Shown piece after piece: positions 46,678 through 55,619 of a stretch of DNA of 64,000 nt. How positions within the stretch are numbered: position 1 is the stretch's first letter; each line of letters starts with the position of its first letter. Source of the stretch: JBBPYC01 sp038200275 (GTDB taxonomy: Bacteria > Pseudomonadota > Gammaproteobacteria > Burkholderiales > Burkholderiaceae_C); assembly GCA_038200275.1 (NCBI GenBank), contig JBBPYC010000087.1, positions 1 to 64,000 of the forward strand. Direction: 5' to 3'. Made by a program: the position numbers and the translations under genes. The notes beneath the pieces are model-generated. The model did not search any database, had not been told where the DNA came from, and saw only the letters and a list, made by a program, of their open reading frames with translations.

Positions 46678-46694
46678 GCTATGTTTTTAATAGC
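46678..46694. repeat. GCTAT-N7-ATAGC intergenic hairpin
   Basis: GCTAT (46678-46682), GTTTTTA, ATAGC (46690-46694): a perfect 5-bp stem in the 252-bp gap before dnaE. Third copy of the layout also seen at 21925 and 40841. Confidence 0.45.
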
Positions 46695-46753
46695 GTTTGA
46701 AAGCCCTTTGGCGATCTGTCGAGCACCGGCAGCGGCCTAAAATCGGCCGCATC

Positions 46754-49700
46754 ATGTACGTCCACCTGCGCCTGCACACCGAGTTTTCCGTCGTCGACGG
46801 CACCAATCGCATCGATGAAATCGCCGCCGCCGCGGCCGCCTTTGGGCAGCCCGCGCTGGCGATCACCGACCTGTCGAATCTGTTCGGCGCCGTCAAGTTC
46901 TACAAGGCCGCGCGTGGCAAGGGTGTGAAGCCACTGATCGGCGCCGAGGTGATGGTCGACGGGTTCGGCGAAAGCAGCACGAACGACCGCCAGCCCCACG
47001 CCCGGGTGCTGTTGCTCGCGCAAAACCGGCAGGGCTATCTGAACCTGTGCGAACTGCTCGCGCGCGGCTGGACCCAGCACGTTGTCAAGGCAAATGCGGT
47101 GATCCGGGCCGAGTGGCTCGCGGAATTGAACGAAGGCTTGATCGTGCTGTCCGGCGCACAGGCCGGGCCGATGGGTCCTGCGCTGCTGCAAGGCGACACC
47201 CAGCGTGCGCGGCTGGTCGCCGAACAACTCGCGGCGATGTTTCCGCAGCGCTTCTACATCGAGCTGCAGCGCGCCGGCCGACCCGAGGACGACGTGCATG
47301 TGTCGGCCGCCGTGCCGCTGGCCGCCGCACTCGGCCTGCCGGTGGTGGCCACGCATCCAGTGCAGTTCACCACCTTCGACGACTACGACGCGCATGAGGC
47401 GCGCGTGTGCATCAGCGAGGGCGAAATCCTCGGCAATCGGCGCCGCGTGCGGCGCTTCACACGCGAGCAGTATTTCAAGTCGAGCGCGCAGATGGCGGCG
47501 TTGTTTGCCGACTTGCCGAGTGCGTTGGCCAACAGCGTCGAGATCGCGCGCCGTTGCAACGTCACGCTCGACCTCGGCCGCCCGCGCCTGCCCGACTATC
47601 CGACGCCGGTGGTTGATGGCAAGCAGCTGCCCATCGACGAGTATTTTCGCATCGCGTCCGAGGAAGGCCTGCAAAAGCGGCTGGAGAAGCTTTACCCCGA
47701 TGCCGCGAAACGCGAAGCCGAGCGCCCGCGCTATGCCGAGCGGCTCGCATTCGAGATCAAAACGATCTTGAACATGGGTTTTCCCGGCTACTTCCTGATC
47801 GTCGGGGACTTCATCAACTGGGCCAAGGCGAACGGCTGCCCGGTCGGCCCGGGGCGCGGATCGGGTGCGGGCTCACTCGTGGCGTATTCGCTGAACATTA
47901 CGGACCTCGACCCGCTCGAATACAAGCTGCTGTTCGAACGCTTCCTGAACCCCGACCGGGTGTCGATGCCCGACTTCGACATCGACTTCTGCCAGACCAA
48001 CCGCGACCGCGTGATCGATTACGTCAAGCAAAAGTACGGGCGTCAGGCCGTGAGCCAGATCGTGACCTTCGGCACCATGGCCGCGCGCGCTGCCGTGCGC
48101 GACGTCGGCCGCGTGCTCGACATGAGCTACACGTTCTGCGACGGCATCTCCAAACTGATCCCGAACAAGCCAGGCCAGCCCGTCACGATCCAGTACCCGC
48201 CCGAGCCCGCGGTGCCGGGCGACCGCAACAACTACGCGATCTCGATGGAGCCGCAGTTGAGGGCCCGCATTGAACGCGAGGAGGAAGTGCGCACGCTGGT
48301 CGAGTTGGCGCAGAAGCTCGAAGGCGTTGCGCGCAACATCGGCATGCACGCGGGCGGCGTGGTGATTGCACCGGGCAAGCTGACCGACTTCTGCCCGCTC
48401 TATCAGCAGCCCGGCAGCGATTCGGCCGTGAGCCAGTTCGACAAGGACGACGTGGAGGCGATCGGCCTCGTCAAGTTCGACTTCCTGGGCTTGGCGACAC
48501 TGACGATCCTTGAGATCGCGCGCGAGCTGGTGGTGCGGCGGCACCCGGCGCAGGCAAAATTCAACTACGAGGACGTGCCGCTGACCGACCGGCGCGTATA
48601 CCAGTTGTTTGCCGAAGGCCGGACCGAAGCCGTGTTCCAGTTCGAGAGCCGGGGCATGCAGGGCATGTTGAAGGATGCAAAGCCGACGCGGCTGGAAGAC
48701 CTGATCGCGCTGAACGCGTTGTACCGCCCCGGCCCGATGGACCTGATCCCGAGCTTCGTGGCACGCAAGCACGGCCGCGAACCGGTCGAGTATCCGCACC
48801 CGCTGGTCGAAGAGATGCTGTCGGAGACCTACGGCATCATGGTCTACCAAGAGCAGGTCATGCAGACCGCGCAGATCCTGGGCGGCTACTCGCTTGGTGG
48901 CGCGGATCTCTTGCGCCGTGCGATGGGCAAGAAAAAAGCCGAGGAGATGGCCGAGCACCGCGAGATCTTCCGCGCCGGTGCAGCGAAGAACGACATCGAT
49001 GCTGTCAAGGCCGACGAGATCTTCGACCTGATGGAGAAGTTCGCGGGCTACGGCTTCAACAAGTCGCACGCGGCCGCCTACTCGCTGCTGGCCTATCACA
49101 CCGGGTGGCTCAAGGTCCACTTCGCGGCTGAGTTCTACTGCGCGAACATGACGGTGGAGATGGACGACACCGACAAGCTGCGACTGCTGCATGCCGATGC
49201 ACTGCGCGAAGGCCTGACGTTCGAGCCGCCGGATGTGAACTTCGGTTTGCACCGGTTCGAGCCGGTCACCGACAAGAGCATTCGCTACGGCCTGGGCGCG
49301 TTGAAAGGCACCGGCGAGCAAGCGGTGCAAGCAATCGTCGCCGCGCGCGAAGGCCGCGGCACCGGTGCGCGGGGTACGCAGAGCGGCCCCTTCACGAGCC
49401 TGTTCGACTTCTGCGCGCGGTTGGACCGCACGCGCATCAACAAACGCGCGGTCGATGCGTTGATCAAGGCGGGCGCATTCGATTCGCTGAATACGGATCG
49501 CGCTTCGCTCAATGCGTCGATCGACCGCGCGTTCGAGTACGCGAGCACAGTCGAGGCGAATGCACAACAAAGCGGCCTGTTCGACATGGGTGACGACACC
49601 GAAGCACATGGCTCCAGCACGCAGGAGCCGGACCTGGTCGCGGCGGACCCTTGGGGCGTGAAAGAGCGGCTGATGTTCGAGAAGGCCGCGATCGGGTTTT

Positions 49701-50308
49701 TTCTCTCAGGCCATCTGTTCGACGAAGTCGCCACGGAAGTGCGCCGATTCGCCAAGCGCGAAATCGCCGAACTGTCTGACAGCCGTGAGCCGCAGACGAT
49801 CGCGGGTTTGGTCAGCGACCTGCGCACGATCAACGGCAACCGCGGCCGGGTGGGGTTGTTCAAGCTGGACGACAAATCGATGCAGATCGAAGCCGTCGCC
49901 GACGAAGCGGTGCTGAACGCGAACCGCAACCTGCTCAAAGACGACGAGATCGTGGTCGTGAGTGGCCGGCTGCAGCCTGGACGCGGCGGCTTCGAGGCGC
50001 GGTTTCAGGTGCAGCAGGTGTGGGACTTGACCGCAGCGCGTTGCCGCTTCGGCAAGTTCCTGCGGGTGGCAGTCAACGGCAGCGACCCCGATGTGGCGCG
50101 GCTGCTGCGCGACTACCCGGCGAGGCGCGAGGCGTCTGAAGAGGGCGAGTTGGTACGCGGCTTGGGTGTGCGGCTGGCGTTGCAGCGCGACGGCGCAGTA
50201 GCCGAACTGCAACTCGGCACCGACGCGCTGTTTTATCCGAGCGACGCGGCGCTGGCCGGGTGGGCACGCGAGGCCGATCGCGGACAGGCGCAGATCGTCT
50301 ACGAATAA
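46754..50308 (+). CDS. dnaE: DNA polymerase III alpha subunit
   Basis: An 1184-residue replicative polymerase. The N-terminal PHP domain starts MYVHLRLHTEFSVVDGTNRI. The palm holds the catalytic Asp pair in RVSMPDFDIDFCQTNRDRVI, and GRGSGAGSLVAYSLNITDLD precedes it. The fingers, helix-hairpin-helix and OB domains follow to the expected length. ATG 46754 is the standard start; an upstream in-frame ATG at 46697 adds non-family sequence. No damage was seen along the frame. Confidence 0.97.
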   Translation: MYVHLRLHTEFSVVDGTNRIDEIAAAAAAFGQPALAITDLSNLFGAVKFYKAARGKGVKPLIGAEVMVDGFGESSTNDRQPHARVLLLAQNRQGYLNLCELLARGWTQHVVKANAVIRAEWLAELNEGLIVLSGAQAGPMGPALLQGDTQRARLVAEQLAAMFPQRFYIELQRAGRPEDDVHVSAAVPLAAALGLPVVATHPVQFTTFDDYDAHEARVCISEGEILGNRRRVRRFTREQYFKSSAQMAALFADLPSALANSVEIARRCNVTLDLGRPRLPDYPTPVVDGKQLPIDEYFRIASEEGLQKRLEKLYPDAAKREAERPRYAERLAFEIKTILNMGFPGYFLIVGDFINWAKANGCPVGPGRGSGAGSLVAYSLNITDLDPLEYKLLFERFLNPDRVSMPDFDIDFCQTNRDRVIDYVKQKYGRQAVSQIVTFGTMAARAAVRDVGRVLDMSYTFCDGISKLIPNKPGQPVTIQYPPEPAVPGDRNNYAISMEPQLRARIEREEEVRTLVELAQKLEGVARNIGMHAGGVVIAPGKLTDFCPLYQQPGSDSAVSQFDKDDVEAIGLVKFDFLGLATLTILEIARELVVRRHPAQAKFNYEDVPLTDRRVYQLFAEGRTEAVFQFESRGMQGMLKDAKPTRLEDLIALNALYRPGPMDLIPSFVARKHGREPVEYPHPLVEEMLSETYGIMVYQEQVMQTAQILGGYSLGGADLLRRAMGKKKAEEMAEHREIFRAGAAKNDIDAVKADEIFDLMEKFAGYGFNKSHAAAYSLLAYHTGWLKVHFAAEFYCANMTVEMDDTDKLRLLHADALREGLTFEPPDVNFGLHRFEPVTDKSIRYGLGALKGTGEQAVQAIVAAREGRGTGARGTQSGPFTSLFDFCARLDRTRINKRAVDALIKAGAFDSLNTDRASLNASIDRAFEYASTVEANAQQSGLFDMGDDTEAHGSSTQEPDLVAADPWGVKERLMFEKAAIGFFLSGHLFDEVATEVRRFAKREIAELSDSREPQTIAGLVSDLRTINGNRGRVGLFKLDDKSMQIEAVADEAVLNANRNLLKDDEIVVVSGRLQPGRGGFEARFQVQQVWDLTAARCRFGKFLRVAVNGSDPDVARLLRDYPARREASEEGELVRGLGVRLALQRDGAVAELQLGTDALFYPSDAALAGWAREADRGQAQIVYE

Positions 50309-50553
50309 GGTGTGCCGATCAGGCCCGCAATGCCCTTCAATCGGTGCAATGCCTTCTCAAAGGCTTTTGATATTTGCGAACCGCAAGCAGCGTGCCAAAC
50401 GCTTGCCAGTCGGCTGTAGGCGCTTGCCAAGAATGGGATCATATCAGCCCGAAGCGGTTCTGGGTTGGTCAGCCAACCCAGCATTGTCAACCGGCGCCCG
50501 GGTCAGCGGCTCTTTCCCACGCCGTGGGTCGTCTCGTTGCGGTGCCTGTTCGA

Positions 50554-50916
50554 TCAGTCGATCGAGGTGTTCGTGTCTTTCACCAACCGGGCGTATTCGG
50601 CGATATCGCCCTTGATCCGCGCCGCCATCTGGTTTGATGTGTCGCCGATGGGCTCGACGCCGATTTCCTGTCTGCGTTTGCGAAATTCCGGCGGTCGAAT
50701 GATCGTCACCATCTCGGGGTTCAGATTGGCCACCACGTCCTTGGGCGTGCCGGTGGGCGTGACGATGCCGGGGACGCCCAAACTGCCGCTCGGTGGAAAC
50801 GGCACGACGAACTTGACCGGCTCGGTTGGGAACGCCCGGGCATGGGCACCGATTGCCGCAAGGCCAAGTGCCAATGCGGCCAGAACAACCGCGGAACGAG
50901 CGCTGGTTGTTTTCAA
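50554..50916 (-). pseudogene. Bug/TctC tricarboxylate receptor with a large internal deletion
   Basis: A 120-residue frame with a TTG start at 50916 (AAGG just before it) joins two ends of a Bug receptor. The N-terminal end is a signal peptide plus FPTEPVKFVVPFPPSGS. It runs straight into the family's C-terminal end, LGVPGIVTPTGTPKDVVANL and IGVEPIGDTSNQMAARIKGD. Intact Bug proteins have about 320 residues, so some 190-200 residues are missing at a junction near 50775-50790. The frame is kept, but most of the binding site is gone. It lies 29 bp downstream of the tartrate dehydrogenase gene, where a tartrate receptor would be expected. Confidence 0.85.
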
Positions 50917-50945
50917 GATGTGCCTTTTTGTTCTTATGGGCCGAA

Positions 50946-52034
50946 TCACGCGGTTCGGCGTTGTTTGGTGCCGCTGACATGCGCACAGACGGCCCGTGTG
51001 ACGTCGACGGTCCTGGCCTGGCCGCCGAGGTCGCCGGTGTGCAGGGACTTGTCTGCAGTGACCGCCTCGACGGCTGCCATGACGCGCTGAGCGGCTTCGG
51101 TCTCGCCCAGGTGCTCCAGCAGCATCACGATCGACCAGAAGGTGCCGATCGGGTTGGCCAGGCCTTTGCCCATGAGGTCGAAGGCCGAGCCGTGGATCGG
51201 CTCGAACATCGACGGGTAACGGCGTTCCGGGTCGATGTTGGCCGTTGGTGCGATGCCCAGACTGCCGGCCAATGCAGCGGCCAGATCGCTCAGGATGTCG
51301 GCATGCAGGTTGGTCGCGACGATGGTGTCGAGCGAGGCCGGCCGGTTGATCATGCGTGCCGTGGACGCATCGACCAGCTCCTTGTCCCAGGTGACGTCCG
51401 GAAACTCTTTCGAGATCTGCAGCGCGATCTCGTCCCACATCACCATCGCATGGCGCTGCGCATTGCTTTTGGTGATCACCGTGAGCAGCTTGCGCGGGCG
51501 CGATTGCGCGAGCTTGAACGCAAATCGCATGATGCGTTCGACCCCGGCGCGAGTCATGATGGATACGTCGGTGGCGGCCTCGATCGGGTGGCCCTGATGA
51601 ACCCGGCCGCCGACGCCCGCATATTCGCCTTCGGAGTTTTCGCGCACGATGACCCAGTTCAAGTCGTCCGGGCCGCAGCGCTTCAACGGCGCGTCGATGC
51701 CCGGCAGGATGCGGGTCGGACGCACATTGGCGTATTGGTCGAAGCCCTGGCAGATCTTCAGGCGCAAGCCCCACAGCGTGATGTGGTCGGGGATGTGCGG
51801 GTCGCCGGCCGAGCCGAACAGGATCGCGTCCTTGCTGCAGATCGCGTTCAGACCGTCATCGGGCATCATCACGCCGTGCTTGCGGAAGTAGTCGCCGCCC
51901 CAGTCGAAGTTCTCGAATGCAAACTGGAAACGGTTGCTGGTGGCTGCCAACGCTTCGAGCACTTCCTGGCCGGCAGGCACGACTTCCTTGCCGATGCCGT
52001 CGCCGGGAATCGTGGCGATTGAATAGGTCTTCAT
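50946..52034 (-). CDS. ttuC: Tartrate dehydrogenase (isocitrate/isopropylmalate dehydrogenase family)
   Basis: A 362-residue NAD-dependent, Mn/Mg-requiring oxidative decarboxylase. It begins MKTYSIATIPGDGIGKEVVP. NWVIVRENSEGEYAGVGGR and the metal-site stretch NLHADILSDLAAALAGSLG follow. The substrate-binding segment resembles tartrate/D-malate dehydrogenases more than LeuB. It should oxidise tartrate or D-malate in the cytoplasm. The cognate uptake receptor next to it is broken. ATG 52034 is chosen over one four codons upstream. Confidence 0.85.
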   Translation of the reverse strand: MKTYSIATIPGDGIGKEVVPAGQEVLEALAATSNRFQFAFENFDWGGDYFRKHGVMMPDDGLNAICSKDAILFGSAGDPHIPDHITLWGLRLKICQGFDQYANVRPTRILPGIDAPLKRCGPDDLNWVIVRENSEGEYAGVGGRVHQGHPIEAATDVSIMTRAGVERIMRFAFKLAQSRPRKLLTVITKSNAQRHAMVMWDEIALQISKEFPDVTWDKELVDASTARMINRPASLDTIVATNLHADILSDLAAALAGSLGIAPTANIDPERRYPSMFEPIHGSAFDLMGKGLANPIGTFWSIVMLLEHLGETEAAQRVMAAVEAVTADKSLHTGDLGGQARTVDVTRAVCAHVSGTKQRRTA

Positions 52035-52171
52035 GGATGTCCTCATGCGTGGGTCTGGGTGGATGGCAGTGATGCGAGCAACAAGGGCAAGATCGGCAGT
52101 GGGGTATTGAGGCTGTGAGGACGTTGGCCCAGGCGACGTGACTCATCCACGGAGCTGATGCCTTGCGTCCC

Positions 52172-53080
52172 TTATCCAGTGCGAAACGGGCGCGGCGACG
52201 CGTCCGGCCGATCCGCTGGCTGGCTTTCGATGCGCTCGTACTCGGAGATCACCTGTGCGCCGAACAGCAGCAGCGCCGCTGCAATCTCCAGACTCAGCAG
52301 CACCACGATTGCGGTCGTGAGGGACCCGTAGACGACGCTGACTTGCGACAGCGAACTGAAGTACCAGACCAGGAGATGCCGCGTGCCTTCCCAAAGGATG
52401 GCCGCCGTCAGGCCGCCGATCAACGCATGGCGCAGCTTCAGTCGGCCGACCGGCATCACCAGGTAGATCGCGGTCAACATGAACACCTCACCGGTGAAGC
52501 CGATCAGATACAGCAGCGCGCCGGAAAACCCGCTGAGCGACCAGTACCGGCCGAACAGCAACAACTCCTCCTTGCCGATCGTCTGCAGGCTGACCACCAC
52601 CACCGTGACCAGCAGCAGGCCGAGTCCAAGCGCCAGGATGTAGCCATAGGGCAGCAACGCCGACACCAGAAAGTGCCGCCGCCGCACCGCCACCCGGTGA
52701 AAGAAGATCACCGACATCGCGTTTTCCAGCACGGTGAATGCGAGCGAACTGAAAAACAGCATGGTGCCCAGCAGCACCCAGCCGGTGACGTTGCTGTGCG
52801 TCAGAAATTTGTCCAGTTCTGCGACGATCGCGGGCGACTGTCCGGGCAGCAACCACTCCAGATAACGGCCGATGGTGGCTAGCACGTTGGCCTGATCGGT
52901 CAGATGCGACAGCGCGATCACCGACAGAATCAGCAGCGGCACGATCGAGAGCAGCGCGTAGTACGCCACGGCGCCCGCCAGCAACATGCCCTGGTTGGCG
53001 CGGAACGCCTTGAGCGTCTGCAAAAAGAAGCGGCCCGGCTGGGCTATGACGTGGCGGGCCTTGCGGCCGATGTTGCGCAT
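52172..53080 (-). CDS. YihY/BrkB-family inner membrane protein
   Basis: A 302-residue protein with about six membrane helices. The N-terminal signature QGMLLAGAVAYYALLSIVPL is followed by FFSSLAFTVLENAMSVIFFH and the late YGSLTTAIVVLLSLEIAAAL. The family is often called ribonuclease BN by old mistake; its true role is unresolved and may concern transport or envelope integrity. The C-terminal tail is polar. It is not clearly part of an operon. Confidence 0.9.
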   Translation of the reverse strand: MRNIGRKARHVIAQPGRFFLQTLKAFRANQGMLLAGAVAYYALLSIVPLLILSVIALSHLTDQANVLATIGRYLEWLLPGQSPAIVAELDKFLTHSNVTGWVLLGTMLFFSSLAFTVLENAMSVIFFHRVAVRRRHFLVSALLPYGYILALGLGLLLVTVVVVSLQTIGKEELLLFGRYWSLSGFSGALLYLIGFTGEVFMLTAIYLVMPVGRLKLRHALIGGLTAAILWEGTRHLLVWYFSSLSQVSVVYGSLTTAIVVLLSLEIAAALLLFGAQVISEYERIESQPADRPDASPRPFRTG

Positions 53081-53195
53081 GGGAGCGACGTTAGCGCATC
53101 CTGGAACCCGTCAGGGACTGCCGCCACGTTAGATCGGCACCCGATCTCAGTGCGCCAATGGCGACAACCTGCACGCTTGCAGTCGACAGGCGACT

Positions 53196-53757
53196 TTAGA
53201 AAGTATTGCCGACGTTCAGGAGCGTCAGCACGCCCAGGATCGCAAAGATCGCGGCTGCCACAGCGTGAACCATCTTCATTGAAACCCGCGTGGCAATGCG
53301 GTCGCCGAGGAAGACGGCAGGCACGTTCGCCAACATCATGCCGAGCGTGGTTCCGGCCACGACCGAAACCAGCGCGTCGTACCGCGCCGCCAACGCCTCG
53401 GTGGCAATCTGCGTCTTGTCGCCCATCTCCGCCAGAAAGAAGGCAACAACGGTGGTGGCAAACACGCCGAAGCGCCGCGTCTGGCCAGGGAAATCGGCAT
53501 CGATCTTGTCAGGGATGAGCATCCAGGCTGTCATGGCGACGAACGAAGCCCCGAATCACCCAACGCAGGACGTCCGGACCCAGTGCGTTGGCTACCCAGG
53601 CACCGACCAGCCCAGCGCCCGCATGGTTGACCAATGTGGCGATCAAGATGCCCGCAACGATCGGCCACGGGCGCCGGAACCTGGCTGCCAACAACTGGGT
53701 CTTGTCACCTATTTCGCCGAGTGCGACCACACCGGCGGATACGAAAAACGCTTCCAC
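53196..53757 (-). pseudogene. TMEM165/GDT1-family Mn/Ca transporter, frameshifted
   Basis: The first half starts at GTG 53757 (AGGAG five bases upstream): MEAFFVSAGVVALGEIGDKT, with the first E-x-G-D-K-T metal motif. The frame then breaks after VLRWVI near 53553. The second half, FVAMTAWMLIPDKID and FFLAEMGDKTQIATEALAAR with the second E-x-G-D-K-T motif, continues one frame over to the stop at 53196. Removing one base (a G on the plus strand near 53553) restores ASFVAMTAWMLIPDK. A few residues also seem missing just after the first motif (TQLLAARFRRP). A sequencing error is possible; otherwise the gene is dead. Confidence 0.83.
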
Positions 53758-54125
53758 GAACACTCCTGGAACCGGCAGCGGCGAAGCACAGCGCCGCTTG
53801 TCGAATTGACCGGGGCGCAGCGTAACAAACATTTCGGCTGCGCTTGAACGCAGCCCGACTCACGACCGTGGGCACCAGGCGACCTGGCGCGGCCTTGGCA
53901 ACCTCGGACCAGCATCCCCGATGCCAGCCTGAACCCAAGCTCGACACGCCTGGCCCATCGCGCTTCTGACGCTGCAAAGTCGGGCATGCCGGTCGGGAAC
54001 CTCGGCGTGGTGTGCAGAAGGTTTCCGTGAAGGCCGCGCGGCGCGCACGGTACGGCCATGCCCACTTCACCTACCCCCAGCGCTGCCGTCCGCGGGCAGA
54101 TGCGCAGCGCACGTCGAGCTGGCCG
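53758..54125 (-). other. Leader/intergenic region upstream of the GDT1-like gene
   Basis: About 368 bp between the ankyrin gene and the broken transporter. Because GDT1 genes are often controlled by the manganese-sensing yybP-ykoY riboswitch, the minus strand was searched for its GGGGAGUAG and CAACAUAC-type elements. Only weak look-alikes were seen. Open frames here are basic and low quality, so no gene is called. Confidence 0.4.
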
Positions 54126-54800
54126 TTATTTCACACGAGCCGCTTCGAGTTCGCGCACCATCGCGACATAGCCATGGGCGCGTGCCAACACGATCGGTGT
54201 GCGGCCATCGCGATCGGCCAGTTGCGTATCGGCACCGGCGGCCAGCAGATCGCGCAAGACACGTTGATGGCGCGGCCCGCCGTCACCCAGCACCACGGCC
54301 TCGATCAGTGCTGTCCAATGCAGATTGTTGACATGATCGAGCGGTGCGCCGGCAGCGATCAGCTGCCGTACGGCGCCGTCATGGCCAAGATGCGCGGCGG
54401 CGATCAATGCGGTGCCGTCGTATCGGCTGGTGGTCAATCCGGCGCTGGCGCCGAGTTCGAGCAGCAAAGCCAGTGTGGCTTCGTCGTCGGCCACTGCGGC
54501 GATCGTCACCGCGTCGTAGCGATCGTTGTCGAACGCGCCGAGCTTTGCGCCGGCCTTGACCAGCGCACGAATGACGTCGTGCCGACGCGCGAAGGTGGCC
54601 ACATGCAGCGGCGTGCGGCCATGCGCGTCGCGCGCTTCCAGTTGCGCCCGGTCGGCAGGCGCCACCGCAGCCGCATCGCCCTGCCAGGCGGCTGCGAACA
54701 GCCCGGTGTAGGCTGCTGCTTCTTCCGTTGTCGGGGCCACTTGCGCCACCGCCGCGGTGGTGACGATGGCCAGCGCGGCGTCCAGCAGCGCACGCTTCAC
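54126..54800 (-). CDS. Exported ankyrin-repeat protein
   Basis: A protein of about 224 residues with a likely signal peptide (MKRALLDAALAIVTTAAVAQ) and about five ankyrin units. Examples are HGRTPLHVATFARRHDVIRA, DGTALIAAAHLGHDGAVRQL and DGRTPIVLARAHGYVAMVRE. The GTG start at 54800 overlaps the stop of the upstream GlcG/HbpS remnant (GTGA), so the two were translated together. Periplasmic ankyrin proteins usually act through protein contacts. The partner is unknown. Confidence 0.85.
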   Translation of the reverse strand: MKRALLDAALAIVTTAAVAQVAPTTEEAAAYTGLFAAAWQGDAAAVAPADRAQLEARDAHGRTPLHVATFARRHDVIRALVKAGAKLGAFDNDRYDAVTIAAVADDEATLALLLELGASAGLTTSRYDGTALIAAAHLGHDGAVRQLIAAGAPLDHVNNLHWTALIEAVVLGDGGPRHQRVLRDLLAAGADTQLADRDGRTPIVLARAHGYVAMVRELEAARVK

Positions 54801-55075
54801 TTGAGCTGGTCCTTTACGGTGTCCAATGCGGCGACCGCGCACTGGTCGTCCAGGTGTCCGCCAGGTGCACCGCCCGCACCGACTGCGCCGATCACTTCAT
54901 TGCCCGCTTTCACCGGCACGCCGCCACCGAGCAGCTGGAAGCCGGGGATGTGCACGAGGTTGGCATCACCTGGGTTCTTTTGCGCCGTCTCCATCATCGC
55001 CATTGTGGCGCCCTTGGCCGAGGCGGACGTGAAAGCCTTGCGCTCACTGGCGTCCAGCGTGCTGCTGGACAACAC
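54797..55075 (-). pseudogene. GlcG/HbpS haem-binding family protein, N-terminally truncated
   Basis: The readable frame gives 92 residues from GTG 55075: TLDASERKAFTSASAKGATM, HIPGFQLLGGGVPVKAGNEV and IGAVGAGGAPGGHLDDQCAV, the C-terminal two thirds of a GlcG/HbpS domain. Intact members have about 140-170 residues, with a signal peptide in exported forms. The missing N-terminal strands are not found in frame: a TGA lies three codons before the GTG, and the other frames show no clear continuation. The gene is therefore truncated or frameshifted. It overlaps the ankyrin gene by four bases. Confidence 0.7.
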
Positions 55076-55619
55076 GCAGCTTCAGCCGCTGGAACCTGCC
55101 GACGCGGCGGCGTTGTGGCTGCAGCCGGTGATGTCGACCCGCAGGACCGCGGCGGCTGGTGCACTGGAGCGACGGGAGCCACCAGGCCAGCCATAGAAGC
55201 GGCGGACCCGCACTGCGGCGCTATATCTGCGCACTCGGAGCGCGTCAGTTAACTGCGGCCGGCGCATCCCAATTGAACGCCGCCGCACCGGCTGGCCAAA
55301 TGGCTTGTCCAATGATTCGCTCGGCAGCGGACAAGCCGCCAACGGCGTTCAGGTCATGTAGCCCCCGAGCGACCTCAACAGGTCGGGCTGGAGCCGGACG
55401 CGTTGATCTGTCGAGTGGCCGTTTTGCTCGCATAAGTAGACCGCCTGTGAGCTTCATTCGGCAGTAAAGCCTGTGGTCGGGGCTTGGGGTGCTTTGCGAT
55501 CCGTTTTCTGTGACGACCCCCGCCAGCTCGCGACGAGCTTGATAGCCCGCAGAAAGTTTTAGGCAGGCGCTCTTGTAATACTCCATGTACCATCCATATG
55601 GATTCCACACGGAGTAATT
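55076..55619. other. Intergenic region with GlcG 5' debris and the CopG promoter
   Basis: About 540 bp without an intact gene. The left part should hold whatever is left of the GlcG/HbpS N terminus. The right end carries the CopG promoter with the palindrome at 55592-55603. The middle contains open frames on both strands with no family resemblance. Confidence 0.45.
55592..55603. promoter_or_regulatory. Perfect 12-bp palindrome upstream of the CopG gene
   Basis: ATCCATATGGAT is its own reverse complement. It ends eight bases before the GGAG ribosome site of the adjacent ribbon-helix-helix gene. A promoter-like TTGTAA (55573-55578) lies upstream, and a TATGGA -10 candidate overlaps the palindrome. 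This is the expected place for an autoregulatory operator of a CopG/RHH dimer. Confidence 0.55.

Noticed and set aside
50309..50553. Possible short gene on the minus strand after dnaE (about 63 codons)
   Set aside because: No family resemblance, no clear ribosome site, and it overlaps the end of dnaE; more likely chance.
53758..54125. yybP-ykoY manganese riboswitch upstream of the GDT1-like gene
   Set aside because: The context fits, but neither conserved loop could be found; only loose matches such as GGGGATGC and GGGGGTAG were seen on the minus strand.
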